Below the pieces are notes generated by a model that worked only from the letters and a program-made list of their open reading frames with translations, ran no database searches and was not told the origin of the DNA. The position numbers were made by a program, and so were the translations under genes. Positions 8,186 to 17,047 of a stretch of 64,000 nt of DNA are shown piece after piece. The stretch's first letter is position 1, and each line of letters begins with the position of its first letter. The stretch is taken from contig CACYRK010000007.1 of NCBI GenBank assembly GCA_902776835.1, positions 1-64,000 on the forward strand. Direction: 5' to 3'. This stretch comes from an uncultured Bacteroidales bacterium. GTDB lineage: Bacteria; Bacteroidota; Bacteroidia; Bacteroidales; Muribaculaceae.

Positions 8186-8992
8186 CTATTGTGCTTGTGC
8201 GAGAATGCGTTCGATAGAGCGCAGTCGCTCCTTGAAACGGTTGGTTTTCAGATTGGGGTTGGTAAATGCCTGCCCCATGCAGTATTTGCTGAATCCGTGC
8301 GGCTTGATGCGCAGTTGCCGCAGCAGTTCCAGGATTGGCGACGGCACGAGCCCGTCGCGCTTGAGTTCGATGATTGCCAGGCCGGTGAGGTCGTGACGAC
8401 GGTCGTTGGCCAGGTTGTGGAAACGCAGGTTGGTGTCGATGGTGAGACGCTCGGTGCGCGCCTCGTTGACCAGCGTGATACGGTCGAAGCGGTTCTCGAG
8501 CAGTTCGAGCAGCGTGTCGGGGGCGTACATCAGGTGCTTTCGCAAGAAGTCGTCGTAAGCGACAAACTGTTCGTTTTGGCGGCGGAACACAATGTCGTGG
8601 CGCGGATTCACCGGGTCGAAATCCTCGACGGCGACACGCTTTTTGCGCGTGCGGCCATGATTGTTCTTGGTCTTCACCTCCAGGAAGTTGAGATGCGACG
8701 ACACGTAGGAGCGTATGCGCACCTTTTGCCGCCCGGTGTGTCCATTCTGATGCATGGTGTACATGGCATAGTCGGCAGTGTCGAAGTAGGCCGTGTAATA
8801 CGGCGAGATGCGCACTCCGTCGATGTCTTGGACAAAGTACTGGCTGTGAGCCAACTCGAGCAATTGACACAACAAGGGGGCCGAAGTGACAAACTTGGTG
8901 TCGGTTCGGTTCATCAGTTTGATACCGCTCATTTGCTCGAGCGAAATCGGCCTGAACTTGGTAATTATGTCATCAATGCTGTGTTGTGCCAC
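8186..8992 (-). CDS. VTC-domain polyphosphate polymerase-like protein
   Basis: 268 residues, essentially one VTC domain (PF09359), a triphosphate-tunnel fold whose yeast member Vtc4 makes polyphosphate from ATP. Charged tunnel-strand motifs are visible: R29/K33 (NRTDTKF), R92/R94 (KVRIRSY), E105/K107 (FLEVKTK), R190 (LTIDTNLRF), E209/K211 (AIIELKRDG) and S235/K236 (GFSKY). There is no SPX domain and no membrane helix, so membrane attachment would come from the DUF4956 partner directly downstream. First gene of a four-gene operon. Whether the product is polyphosphate is not proven for this bacterial group. Confidence 0.88.
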   Translation of the reverse strand: MAQHSIDDIITKFRPISLEQMSGIKLMNRTDTKFVTSAPLLCQLLELAHSQYFVQDIDGVRISPYYTAYFDTADYAMYTMHQNGHTGRQKVRIRSYVSSHLNFLEVKTKNNHGRTRKKRVAVEDFDPVNPRHDIVFRRQNEQFVAYDDFLRKHLMYAPDTLLELLENRFDRITLVNEARTERLTIDTNLRFHNLANDRRHDLTGLAIIELKRDGLVPSPILELLRQLRIKPHGFSKYCMGQAFTNPNLKTNRFKERLRSIERILAQAQ

Positions 8993-9159
8993 TGTGATGC
9001 ATCATGTAATCTTATAACGCAAAACCAATATAATAAATTGCGCGCGTGCGAAAACGTCACAATTATGTAACCTGGGCTACCGCCGTGGTTGAAATTACAA
9101 GAGGGCGGACCATTCATCGATGGTTCGCCCCCCGATATTCCGTGGTGCAATTGGTTGTA

Positions 9160-9603
9160 TCACCTACCCAACAAGATGTTAATCAGCATGTTGATGTCAG
9201 TACCGTTGACTGCGCCATCGCTGTTCAGGTCGGCACGGCCATCATAGTTATCGGCCTGGTCTGCACCCAATAAGATGTTAATCAAGATGTTCAGGTCGAT
9301 GGCATCGACAAAGGTGTCGATATTTACGTCGCCATCTTTGGGATTGAGCGGCGTGTCGTCCCAGTCAGCGCCCTTGGTGTTGCTGAACTCCATGTAGGCC
9401 ATGTCGGCCAGGGTTGCTGTGTGTTCCACACCGTCGGCTGTGGTGAACGTAGCCACGCAGTTGTCGAATGTAATTTTCAACGATGCTGCCTCGAGCGAAC
9501 GCGCTACGCTATCGTTTGAGGTGACGTTGAGATAAGTGAAAGAAGTTGCTTGCGCACTCATTGCGAAGAGTGCGAGCACGAGCAAAAACATGTATTTTTT
9601 CAT
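9160..9603 (-). CDS. Secreted protein with dockerin-like calcium repeats
   Basis: 147 residues from MKKYMF (an in-frame ATG two codons upstream at 9609 is the alternative). After a signal peptide comes a short beta domain (SLKITFDNCVATFTTADG) and then two dockerin type I-like repeats: DGDVNIDTFVDAIDLNILIN and ADLNSDGAVNGTDINMLIN. Each has the D-x-D/N-x-D calcium-loop pattern and a following helix. In clostridia such modules plug into cohesins; in Bacteroidales lone C-terminal dockerins are common and partners are usually unknown. It lies 41 bp after the Cthe_2159-type gene and is probably co-transcribed with it. Confidence 0.85.
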   Translation of the reverse strand: MKKYMFLLVLALFAMSAQATSFTYLNVTSNDSVARSLEAASLKITFDNCVATFTTADGVEHTATLADMAYMEFSNTKGADWDDTPLNPKDGDVNIDTFVDAIDLNILINILLGADQADNYDGRADLNSDGAVNGTDINMLINILLGR

Positions 9604-9644
9604 AAGCATAGATTATTTTTCGATGTTATGTTGTTGTTTCATAA

Positions 9645-11321
9645 TTAGTTGCCCATAAGTGCGTAAGGCGCCACCGCTGTAATGCCCGATGCCCCAGGCA
9701 GTGGTGTGCCGTCGGCCGTGGTGACGTTGCCGCCGTAGTAGAACTGCTGCCAGTTGCTGAGCGCCTCGTTGATGGTCGCTCCCGTGTAGAGCGTGTGCTG
9801 CACACCCTTGGTGATTGCCGCGGCGCTCATGATAATGTTCACGCTGTCGCTGCCATAGTCGCGCAGTTGCTTGAACGCCAACACATTGCCACCAGCGACG
9901 TTGTTCAGAGCCATGCTCGTTCCGGCGGGCACGACACCGTGATAAATCATCGCTGCCTGCGACTTGGTGTGGCTTGCCGGCAGTTGCACCTGTCGGCTCA
10001 CCGCCAGGGTGAATCCGCCGTTCAGGTAGAAGTTGTTGGTTGCACTCAGGGCGCGGCCAGCGCCAGTGCTGTAGACCACGTTTGTGCCGCCTTGCACGAA
10101 GAGGTCGGTTGCCGAGGCGATGGCATCGCTGTTAGTCACGGCGTAAATCTTGCCGCCCTTGATGCTGAACATCTTCTTGGCGTACATGGCGTAGTTGGCA
10201 CTGTTTATAATGAATGTTCCGGAGTTGACGGCAAAGGTGCTGTCGGCAGTTATGCCACGTCCACCCTCGCCCATTGCGGTGAGAGTCATGACCACAGCGC
10301 CTAAAGCGACATCGGCATCGGTCTTGATGCACATTGGCCACTTGGTGTCGCCCTCGGCATCGGTTTCGGGTCCGCCAGTGTGATTGATGGTAAGCGTTCC
10401 GCCACTCACGACGACGTCGCCTTCGCACTTAATGCCCTTAGCGCCATTGCCAGTGACATTGGCCACAAGCGAGCCGCCCGACATGATGAACTGTCCGTTG
10501 TACTCCTTCGAGAGGTCTTTCTTTTTATCGATTTGCACGGCATCCTCGCCACAAGCGGTGACGACGACGCTGCCATGCTTAAGTTCGAGGTACTGATTGA
10601 TGTGGAACGCGTCCTGAACGGCGTTAGCCACAGTGAGAGTGCCGTTGAAAGTCTTTTTAAACTCCAAATACTCGTCGCAACTGTAGGCGTGCTTGGCATT
10701 TCCGGTAAGCACCAAGTTTCCGTCACCTCGCACCTCGGCGTGCCCGTTGACTATCATGCATGCATTGTGCGTGCCCGGAGCGTCGGCCAGTCGCGAGGTG
10801 GTGCCTGCTGTAAGGTTTACGAAGATACGCTTGCCCGTTCTCATGTCGATTGCCGGGCCACTGAGGCTGGTGAGGTTCAGCGCGTTAAGTGTTAATGAGA
10901 TTTTGAAATCGCCGTCGTGTGTAAACGAGCCGTCGGGGCTTGTGCCACTCAGGTTGTAAGTAATTTCCTCGTTTACGGTGGTGTCTTGAATGATGGTTAC
11001 GTGCGCACCGATTGTGCTGACGTCGAGGTTCTTGGCGATGTTGCCGGCAACCTCGATGCGTGCCGTCGTGCCACTATACTTCACGTTCACCACGTTGTCA
11101 TAAGACTGTGTTGCCGTGACATAGATACTGTCGACTTCGCTCACGGCAAAGGTCTTGCCCTGAGCGGTGAAAGACGTCCCATCGGCGAAGGGGACTTTTC
11201 CAATTTGTTGAGTATCAAAAGCATAATGCACATCACCGACAGCCACCCACATGGTCTGCTGAGCGAAAGCCCAACCCATGCAAGCCAGCGTTAGTGCGAC
11301 AATAGAAAAGAATCTTTTCAT
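9645..11321 (-). CDS. Cthe_2159-type carbohydrate-binding protein
   Basis: 558 residues with a classical signal peptide (cleavage after WAFA, about residue 20), not a lipobox. Residues about 25-70 are a small beta domain; the rest is the beta-helix pattern of PF14262, with turns such as GIKCEGDVVVSGGTLTI, GRGITADSTFAVNSG and AMYAKKMFSIKGGKI. It is a distant paralogue of the lipoprotein at 5468-6706. A good promoter lies just upstream and the dockerin-like gene follows, so the two form a small operon of exported proteins. The ligand is unknown. Confidence 0.8.
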   Translation of the reverse strand: MKRFFSIVALTLACMGWAFAQQTMWVAVGDVHYAFDTQQIGKVPFADGTSFTAQGKTFAVSEVDSIYVTATQSYDNVVNVKYSGTTARIEVAGNIAKNLDVSTIGAHVTIIQDTTVNEEITYNLSGTSPDGSFTHDGDFKISLTLNALNLTSLSGPAIDMRTGKRIFVNLTAGTTSRLADAPGTHNACMIVNGHAEVRGDGNLVLTGNAKHAYSCDEYLEFKKTFNGTLTVANAVQDAFHINQYLELKHGSVVVTACGEDAVQIDKKKDLSKEYNGQFIMSGGSLVANVTGNGAKGIKCEGDVVVSGGTLTINHTGGPETDAEGDTKWPMCIKTDADVALGAVVMTLTAMGEGGRGITADSTFAVNSGTFIINSANYAMYAKKMFSIKGGKIYAVTNSDAIASATDLFVQGGTNVVYSTGAGRALSATNNFYLNGGFTLAVSRQVQLPASHTKSQAAMIYHGVVPAGTSMALNNVAGGNVLAFKQLRDYGSDSVNIIMSAAAITKGVQHTLYTGATINEALSNWQQFYYGGNVTTADGTPLPGASGITAVAPYALMGN

Positions 11322-11365
11322 CTTGCTGTGATTATTAGAATTTATACTGCAACTAAATTAGCCCA

Positions 11366-11398
11366 CAAAAATACTAAAGGAGTGAACTATTTAGCAAA
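11366..11398 (-). promoter_or_regulatory. Promoter of the Cthe_2159-dockerin operon
   Basis: On the minus strand TTTG (11395-11398), 21 nt, then TATTTTTG (11366-11373). The predicted start is about 40 nt before the ATG at 11321. Confidence 0.6.
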
Positions 11399-11456
11399 AA
11401 TATTCAATGAATTATCGTTGTTTTCAATTAAAGCAACCCTTTTCGGCAGATTTTCC

Positions 11457-12410
11457 TCATTGTTCCGACTTGTCTTTTGGATGCTCGGAAAGCGGTGAGT
11501 AATTCCAATACCCACCATTGGTGCGAAGCATTGCCTTGAAGTCGCTCGACAGGCAGGGGCCCAACTTGGTGTATTCAATCAGAATCTCGGTTGGGCCTTC
11601 GTTCGCCGGTGCGATTTCACCCGGCTGATACTGGAAGATGATGCCTGTGCGGCGTGCGGAGAACTCGTTTGCCACACGCGGCGTGTGCTCGAGATGCGTG
11701 TTCTTGCGGGCGTTGAGGGTGTCGATTTTATCGTTGATCAGCGCGAGCAGCACTGTCTCGTCGCCACTGAGGATGTCGTTGCGTGCGAGCACGCGCTGGT
11801 TGATGCGGTCGTAGTGCACAAAGTGCTTGGTGGTGCTGTTTTGGTGCCCGTCGTAGGAGTATCGGTCCACCTCCATGACCAGGAATCGGAACGAGGTCAT
11901 CAGCGGGTAGGCCAGCAGCGTGTAGCGATGTCCAAAAGGATGGGTGATGGCCGGCTCCTGGTTGACGACGCGATAAGCCACATCGACGCCCGAGCCGAAG
12001 TTGGCCGTGCGCATGTAAGTGCTCAAGGCCCCATTCAGCGTCTCATACTCGCCGTCGAACATCTTCGACAGCAGAGCGTGCTCCAATGCGGCGATGCGCC
12101 GCGTGCCGTTGATGCTCTGTGGCCATCGCACGTCCACCTTTTTAATAGTGGCATAGTGTGCGCTGGCATTGACCGAGGGCGCGGGCTGCTCCGACAGCAT
12201 GTTGACCTGCTGTGTGATGCGCTGGAAGGTGTCGGGCAGCGTGTTGTCGGTTATCGTGTCGGCCTCGACCGCCACATCGTTGTTATTAATGTTGAACAAG
12301 TCGCTGCTCTTGCCGCTGGCCTCGATGCGTAAGGTCAAATACCACAAAGCCGCCGCCAGGTCGACCAGCAGCAGCAATGCGATGATTATGACGAGAGAAC
12401 GCTTGCTCAT
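11457..12410 (-). CDS. Membrane-anchored DUF3298-like protein
   Basis: 317 residues with one N-terminal membrane helix (about 5-27) and an extracytoplasmic domain. The region about 160-265, with HPFGHRYTL, HFVHYDRINQRVLARNDIL and a following LINDKI helix, resembles the DUF3298 domain found in the anti-sigma factor RsiV and related lysozyme-binding proteins. No sigma factor gene is adjacent, so an anti-sigma role is not supported. It starts 10 bp after queA and is the third gene of the deacetylase-queA operon. Confidence 0.6.
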   Translation of the reverse strand: MSKRSLVIIIALLLLVDLAAALWYLTLRIEASGKSSDLFNINNNDVAVEADTITDNTLPDTFQRITQQVNMLSEQPAPSVNASAHYATIKKVDVRWPQSINGTRRIAALEHALLSKMFDGEYETLNGALSTYMRTANFGSGVDVAYRVVNQEPAITHPFGHRYTLLAYPLMTSFRFLVMEVDRYSYDGHQNSTTKHFVHYDRINQRVLARNDILSGDETVLLALINDKIDTLNARKNTHLEHTPRVANEFSARRTGIIFQYQPGEIAPANEGPTEILIEYTKLGPCLSSDFKAMLRTNGGYWNYSPLSEHPKDKSEQ

Positions 12411-12420
12411 GGTGTGATTG

Positions 12421-13668
12421 TCACTCTATAGGCTCGCGCAAAAACAGGCACGCGTCGCCATAACTAAGGAAACGGTAATCACCCGCCAGGGCGTGGTCGT
12501 AGAGCGCGCGCCAGCGGTCGTCACCGACGAATGCGCTCACCAGCAGCAACAGCGTGGACTGCGGCTGGTGGAAGTTGGTGATCATGCCCTGCACCACACG
12601 GTAGGTGTAGCCGGGGGCAATCATCAGTTGCGTGCTGCCCACATAGCGGTCGAGGCCGTGGCGGTCGAGATAGTCGACCACGTGCTGCAAAGCCACTGCC
12701 ATGGGCGGTTGCTCAGCCATGGTGTAGGGCATCCACTGCGTGACGGTGAGGTCGGTGGCCTCGGGGTCGTTGTGCAAGATGCATCCCACGTAGTACATGC
12801 TCTCGAGCGTGCGCACCGTGGTAGTGCCTACGGCCACCACCGGGCGGGCGGCCTCGATGAGTTCGACGAGCAACTGGCGCGGCACATCGATAAACTCGTA
12901 GTGCATGTCGTGGTCGCCAATGCGCTCGCTCTTCACCGGCTGGAAGGTGCCGGCGCCCACGTGCAACGTGAGTTCACGGCGCGCTATTCCGGCGGCGTCG
13001 CACTGCTCGAGCAGTTCGGGCGTGAAATGCAAGCCGGCCGTGGGAGCCGCCACGCTGCCGTCGATGTGCGAGTACACCGTCTGATAGTCGGTGGCGTCGC
13101 TCTGCTCGGTGGCGCGGTTGAGGTACGGCGGGATGGGGATCTCGCCGGCGGCCTCGATGACGGTGGCGAAAGTTGCCGCCGAGTTCCAGGCGAAGTGGAT
13201 GTTCCAGGCGTTGCCGTGGCGCTCGCCTCGTGTGGCGCGCAGCGTTGCCGCAGTGCCGTCGGGCAGCGTCAGCGCCATCGTCAGGTCGCCCTCTTTCCAG
13301 CGCTTGCTGTTGCCCACCAGGCAGCGCCAAGTGCAATGCTCGGTGGCTTGGAACATCAGCGCGTAGTCCACCGGGTCAACCGGCTCGAGGCAAAAGATTT
13401 CGATAGTCGAGCCGGTGGCTTTGGTGAAGCGCAGGCGGGCGTTAATCACGCGCGTGTTGTTGTAGACGAGAAGGGCGTTGTGCGGCAACAAGGCCGGCAC
13501 ATCGCTGAAGTGACGGTCGCTCACCTGCTTGCCGTCCCACACCAGCAACTTGCACCGCTCGCGCTCGGCGAGAGGGTGCTTGGCGATGCGCTCGTCGGGC
13601 AACGGGTAGTTGTAGTCGGCGATGCGCAGGTCGGCTGTTGTCTGCTGGGCGACGGAGTTGTTGTTCAT
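12421..13668 (-). CDS. queA: S-adenosylmethionine:tRNA ribosyltransferase-isomerase
   Basis: 415 residues, with the family patterns YPLPDERIAKHPLAERER near the N-terminus, YNNTRVINARL, and the C-terminal TTTVRTLES and TNFHQPQSTLLLLVSAF segments. QueA moves the ribosyl part of SAM onto preQ1 in tRNA to form epoxyqueuosine, the penultimate step of queuosine synthesis. It is slightly longer than the usual 340-360 residues because of an extra segment around residues 130-170. It sits three bases after the deacetylase gene and 10 bp before the DUF3298-like gene. Confidence 0.95.
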   Translation of the reverse strand: MNNNSVAQQTTADLRIADYNYPLPDERIAKHPLAERERCKLLVWDGKQVSDRHFSDVPALLPHNALLVYNNTRVINARLRFTKATGSTIEIFCLEPVDPVDYALMFQATEHCTWRCLVGNSKRWKEGDLTMALTLPDGTAATLRATRGERHGNAWNIHFAWNSAATFATVIEAAGEIPIPPYLNRATEQSDATDYQTVYSHIDGSVAAPTAGLHFTPELLEQCDAAGIARRELTLHVGAGTFQPVKSERIGDHDMHYEFIDVPRQLLVELIEAARPVVAVGTTTVRTLESMYYVGCILHNDPEATDLTVTQWMPYTMAEQPPMAVALQHVVDYLDRHGLDRYVGSTQLMIAPGYTYRVVQGMITNFHQPQSTLLLLVSAFVGDDRWRALYDHALAGDYRFLSYGDACLFLREPIE

Positions 13669-13671
13669 ACG

Positions 13672-14682
13672 TCAGTCGATATTGTCGTATTTAGTGCTGA
13701 AGTGGCACACGTAGCCAGTGCTGGTGATGGTGCCGAAGGCATAGCCTTGATCCTTGAAGTAGCGGATGATGGTGGGCAGTGCCTCGACGGTGGTGTTCTT
13801 GGCATCAGTGTCGTGCATGAGCAGGCACAGTTGGTTGCTGTGGGCGTTGCACGCGTTGGCGATAAGCACGCTGGCGGGGCGGTTGACGCCGGCGGCATCG
13901 GTCGAGTCGAGGTTCCAGTCGACATACTGGTAACCGCGCTTGAGCACCTCCTTGATGAGTTCAGGCATGATGTTGCGCTTGGCGTAGCGGCGGTTCACGG
14001 TGTTGTTGCTGCCGCCGGGGAAGCGGATGATCTTGGTGCGTTGCCCGGTTTGTGCCTCGATGATTTGCTCAATGCGCTCCAAGTCCTCAAAATAAGTGTC
14101 GATTGAGCGGTAGATGCTGAAAGCGTGGCTATAAGTGTGCGCGGCGATGGCGTGGCCAGCCTCAAACTCATCCTTGATGAAGTGCAGGTGGTCCTTAAAC
14201 TGAGCCGTGACGAAGAATGTAGCCTTCACACCCTCCTGCTCCAGAATCTTGAGGATGCGGCCGGTGTTGTTCGATGGGCCGTCGTCGAAGGTGAGATAGA
14301 TAATCTTTGTGTTCTCGTCGATGACCTTGAGCGGCGCTTGTGCCGTAGCCACGTTGCCGGCGCTGTCGGTAGCGGTGTAGGTGACCATGTAGTCGCCGGC
14401 GGCGTTGATGTTGTACGTCGTCGAGTCGACCTTGATGGTTACCGAACTGCAACTGTCGGAGGCCACCACGTTCTTCATGAAGTCGGGCGTCTCGCCCACA
14501 TTAGCCTGCATGGGGAACACCTGGATGGTTGGCGGCACGGTGTCGCCCGGCTCAGTGTGAATACCTATCTTTTCGAGCCAACTGTCACCGTTTTGACCCG
14601 TACAAGCCATAATGCCTGTGGCGACCGTGAGCAATGCGGCCACCGCAACGGCAAACTTCAATGTTGTCCTTAAATGCTTCAC
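13672..14682 (-). CDS. Polysaccharide deacetylase lipoprotein (NodB fold)
   Basis: 336 residues. A lipobox-like signal ends at Cys27 (GIMAC). Residues about 50-122 form an Ig/HYR-like domain (TVPPTIQVF ... TYTATDSAGNVAT). The NodB deacetylase domain follows with all motifs: TFDDGP (131-136, D133/D134), H182 and H186 (HTYSH), R220 in RFPGG, DWN (255-257) and H290-D291 (LMHD). It should be a metal-dependent carbohydrate de-N- or de-O-acetylase acting outside the cytoplasm, possibly on peptidoglycan. First gene of the operon with queA, driven by the promoter at 14750-14780. Confidence 0.9.
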   Translation of the reverse strand: MKHLRTTLKFAVAVAALLTVATGIMACTGQNGDSWLEKIGIHTEPGDTVPPTIQVFPMQANVGETPDFMKNVVASDSCSSVTIKVDSTTYNINAAGDYMVTYTATDSAGNVATAQAPLKVIDENTKIIYLTFDDGPSNNTGRILKILEQEGVKATFFVTAQFKDHLHFIKDEFEAGHAIAAHTYSHAFSIYRSIDTYFEDLERIEQIIEAQTGQRTKIIRFPGGSNNTVNRRYAKRNIMPELIKEVLKRGYQYVDWNLDSTDAAGVNRPASVLIANACNAHSNQLCLLMHDTDAKNTTVEALPTIIRYFKDQGYAFGTITSTGYVCHFSTKYDNID

Positions 14683-14749
14683 TTTGCGTGTCTATTTTAT
14701 TGAATGTAAAAAAAATATGTTTTTTTTCTGCTTTTTTCAAATCAGCCTG

Positions 14750-14780
14750 CAAAGTTACGAAAAAACAACCGAAGCACAAA
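14750..14780 (-). promoter_or_regulatory. Promoter of the deacetylase-queA operon
   Basis: On the minus strand TTTG (14777-14780), 19 nt, then TAACTTTG (14750-14757). The start would be near 14744, giving a leader of about 60 nt. Confidence 0.65.
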
Positions 14781-14970
14781 ATATAACCGTGATTTTCCGA
14801 GTTTTCCCGATTTTGGCGTTACTGGCATGACTTACGAGCCTGCGGCTCGCATTACCTGGATATGCTTTGCCAAACATGCATTGCCTAAACATTGCCAAAC
14901 TGGGTTCGGTGGCTTAAAAAAATGTGATGTTGCGCGGCAAGACTCAAAAAAAATGCTTAATTTTGCAGTT

Positions 14971-15828
14971 ATGAGTGAAAACGAGACTGTTCAGAGCAAG
15001 GTCATCCAGATTGACATTCGAGAGACGCTGCGGGCTAAGATGCCGCGTTACAGCCGTTTCGTGCCGGGCTGGCTGGTGCGCTGGCTCGAGTGCATCATCC
15101 GCCAGGACGAACTGAACGCGCTGCTGCGTGCCATCGGCGATAAGAAGGGCGTCGACGCGTCGGACACGGTGCTGCGCGAACTGGGCATCACGCTGGATGT
15201 GCGGGGCCTTGAGCGGCTGCCAGCGGGGCGCGTGGTCATCGCCAGCAACCATCCACTGGGCGGCCTCGACGGGCTGGCGTTGATTTCGACCTTCGGCCAT
15301 CACTACGACGGCAGGATTCGCTTTATGGTCAACGACGTGCTTATGGCGGTGAAGCCGCTTGAGGATATCTTCTTGCCCATCAACAAGTTTGGCAAACAGT
15401 CGCGCGAGGCCGTGGCAAGCATCATGGCCGAGTATCGCGGCGACAAGCAGATGCTCACCTTCCCGGCCGGGCTGTGCTCGCGCCTGCATGCTGGCGGCGT
15501 GATTGCCGACCTGGAGTGGCAAAAGGCCGTGGTGAGCATGGCGGCACACTACAAGCGCGATGTCGTGCCGGTGTACTTCGGCGGCCAGAACTCGCGGGCA
15601 TTTTACCGCTTGGCGCGCTGGCGCAAACGGTTGGGTCTGAAGTTCAACGTGGAGCAAATCATGCTGCCTGCCGAGATGCTCAAGCAGCGCGACGCTCGGT
15701 TCACCATCGTTGTTGGCGACCCGGTGTCGTGGCAGTCGCTCGACACATCGCAGCCCGCAACCGAGGCGGCCCGCCTACGCGACCTCTGCTACTCGCTCGC
15801 CCCGTGTGACTTACAGACCACAAATTAA
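14971..15828 (+). CDS. Acyltransferase, GlsA-like (glycine lipid O-acyltransferase)
   Basis: 285 residues from MSENETV. A PlsC-type acyltransferase domain is marked by SNHPLGGLDG (H94, D100: an H-x5-D form of the usual HX4D), then the FMVNDVLM and FPAGLCSR blocks. In Bacteroides thetaiotaomicron a protein of this type (GlsA) adds the second acyl chain to N-acyl-glycine and is encoded beside the N-acyltransferase GlsB; the same pairing occurs here. It should act at the inner face of the inner membrane. The frame is open upstream to 14827, but that extension is not protein-like. A TAATTTTG box ends only six bases before the ATG, so the mRNA may be leaderless or the true promoter lies elsewhere. 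Confidence 0.8.
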   Translation: MSENETVQSKVIQIDIRETLRAKMPRYSRFVPGWLVRWLECIIRQDELNALLRAIGDKKGVDASDTVLRELGITLDVRGLERLPAGRVVIASNHPLGGLDGLALISTFGHHYDGRIRFMVNDVLMAVKPLEDIFLPINKFGKQSREAVASIMAEYRGDKQMLTFPAGLCSRLHAGGVIADLEWQKAVVSMAAHYKRDVVPVYFGGQNSRAFYRLARWRKRLGLKFNVEQIMLPAEMLKQRDARFTIVVGDPVSWQSLDTSQPATEAARLRDLCYSLAPCDLQTTN

Positions 15829-16104
15829 ACAAATTATACTGAGATTTATAAACTACAGATTGATCTGATACTTTGACAGCCCATTCCGATAACCACATGG
15901 GCATTTGGTGATATTTGCGGGGAAATCTTGTGAAAAAAGTTGCATATTTCAAGATTTTTGGCGAAATTTGCATACAAGTTGCGCGTTGCGGTGAAAGTCG
16001 CGGCTGTACTTCTATGCACAAGTTACTACATATCAGCATCATACGCCGCTTTTTGGCTGCGTTTATACAACCTTTTTCACCGCCAACGGGTTAGATAGAT
16101 AATT

Positions 16105-17043
16105 ATGGCACCAATAATTCCACCTGTCGACCCGGCCCTAATCGAGGCCGAACTCACTGCCGACCGCCTGCTGCGACCGAGCAACCGCGCCGGCACACTG
16201 ATTTACACTGTCGATTCACACTCGGCACCTAACACCATGCGCGAGTTGGGACGCTTGCGCGAGGAGACGTTCCGCGCCGGTGGTGGCGGCACGGGGAAGG
16301 ACTGCGACATCGACGAGTTCGACGTGATGCAGCCACCCTGCCACCAGTTGCTGGTGTGGAACCCCGAGCAGCGCGACATCGTGGGTGCCTACCGCTACCT
16401 GCTGGGCAGCGAGATGCGGCGCGACGAGCATGACAGGCCGCGCATCGCCATGGCACACATGTTCCACTTCTCGCAAGAGTTCCTGAACGACTATCTGCCG
16501 GTGACCATAGAACTCGGGCGGTCGTTTGTGTCGCTCAACTACCAAAGCACGCGCGCCGGCAACAAAGCCATCTACGCCCTCGACAACCTGTGGGACGGGC
16601 TGGGCGCCCTCACGGTGATTCACCCCGAGGTTGAATACCTCTTCGGCAAGATGACCATGTATCCCAGTTACCCGCGCGAGTGCCGCGACGCGCTTCTGCA
16701 ATTCCTCAACATCTACTTCCCCGACGACGACCACCTGGTGTGGCCCATCGAGCCACTGAGCGGCGTGCTCGACATGGCCGACCGCCTGCCGCAACCCTTT
16801 GCCGGCAACGACTTCCGCGCCGACTACAAACTGCTCAACGGCTTCATTCGCCAGCACGGCATCAACATCCCGCCGCTGGTGAACGCCTACATGAACCTGT
16901 CGCCGCGCATGCGCGTGCTAGGCACGGCCATCAACCGCGAGTTTGGCGACGTGGAAGAAACGGGCATCCTGATTAAGATTTCCGACATTACCGACCAAAA
17001 GAAGGATCGCCACATCAATTCGTTTATTCCCAAGAATGACTGA
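16105..17043 (+). CDS. N-acyltransferase, GlsB/OlsB-like (glycine lipid synthesis)
   Basis: 312 residues of the GNAT-type hemolysin/OlsB family (Acetyltransf_5). Visible blocks are LREETFRAGGGGTGKDCDIDEFD, shown only in part as REETFRAGGGG, then VGAYRYLLG, the core TIELGRSFV and GKMTMYPSYP. In Bacteroides GlsB uses acyl-ACP to N-acylate glycine, the first step of glycine-lipid synthesis; the GlsA-like gene is directly upstream. The 276-bp gap between them has no other gene and no obvious terminator. Confidence 0.82.
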   Translation: MAPIIPPVDPALIEAELTADRLLRPSNRAGTLIYTVDSHSAPNTMRELGRLREETFRAGGGGTGKDCDIDEFDVMQPPCHQLLVWNPEQRDIVGAYRYLLGSEMRRDEHDRPRIAMAHMFHFSQEFLNDYLPVTIELGRSFVSLNYQSTRAGNKAIYALDNLWDGLGALTVIHPEVEYLFGKMTMYPSYPRECRDALLQFLNIYFPDDDHLVWPIEPLSGVLDMADRLPQPFAGNDFRADYKLLNGFIRQHGINIPPLVNAYMNLSPRMRVLGTAINREFGDVEETGILIKISDITDQKKDRHINSFIPKND

Positions 17044-17047
17044 CAAT

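Noticed and set aside
11457..12410. Anti-sigma factor (RsiV) call for the DUF3298-like protein
   Set aside because: No sigma factor gene is adjacent, and the cytoplasmic anti-sigma domain is absent; only a short N-terminal tail precedes the membrane helix.
12418..14106. 562-codon open frame antisense to queA and the deacetylase gene
   Set aside because: It is a codon-bias shadow of two well-supported genes with intact catalytic motifs and has no domain of its own.
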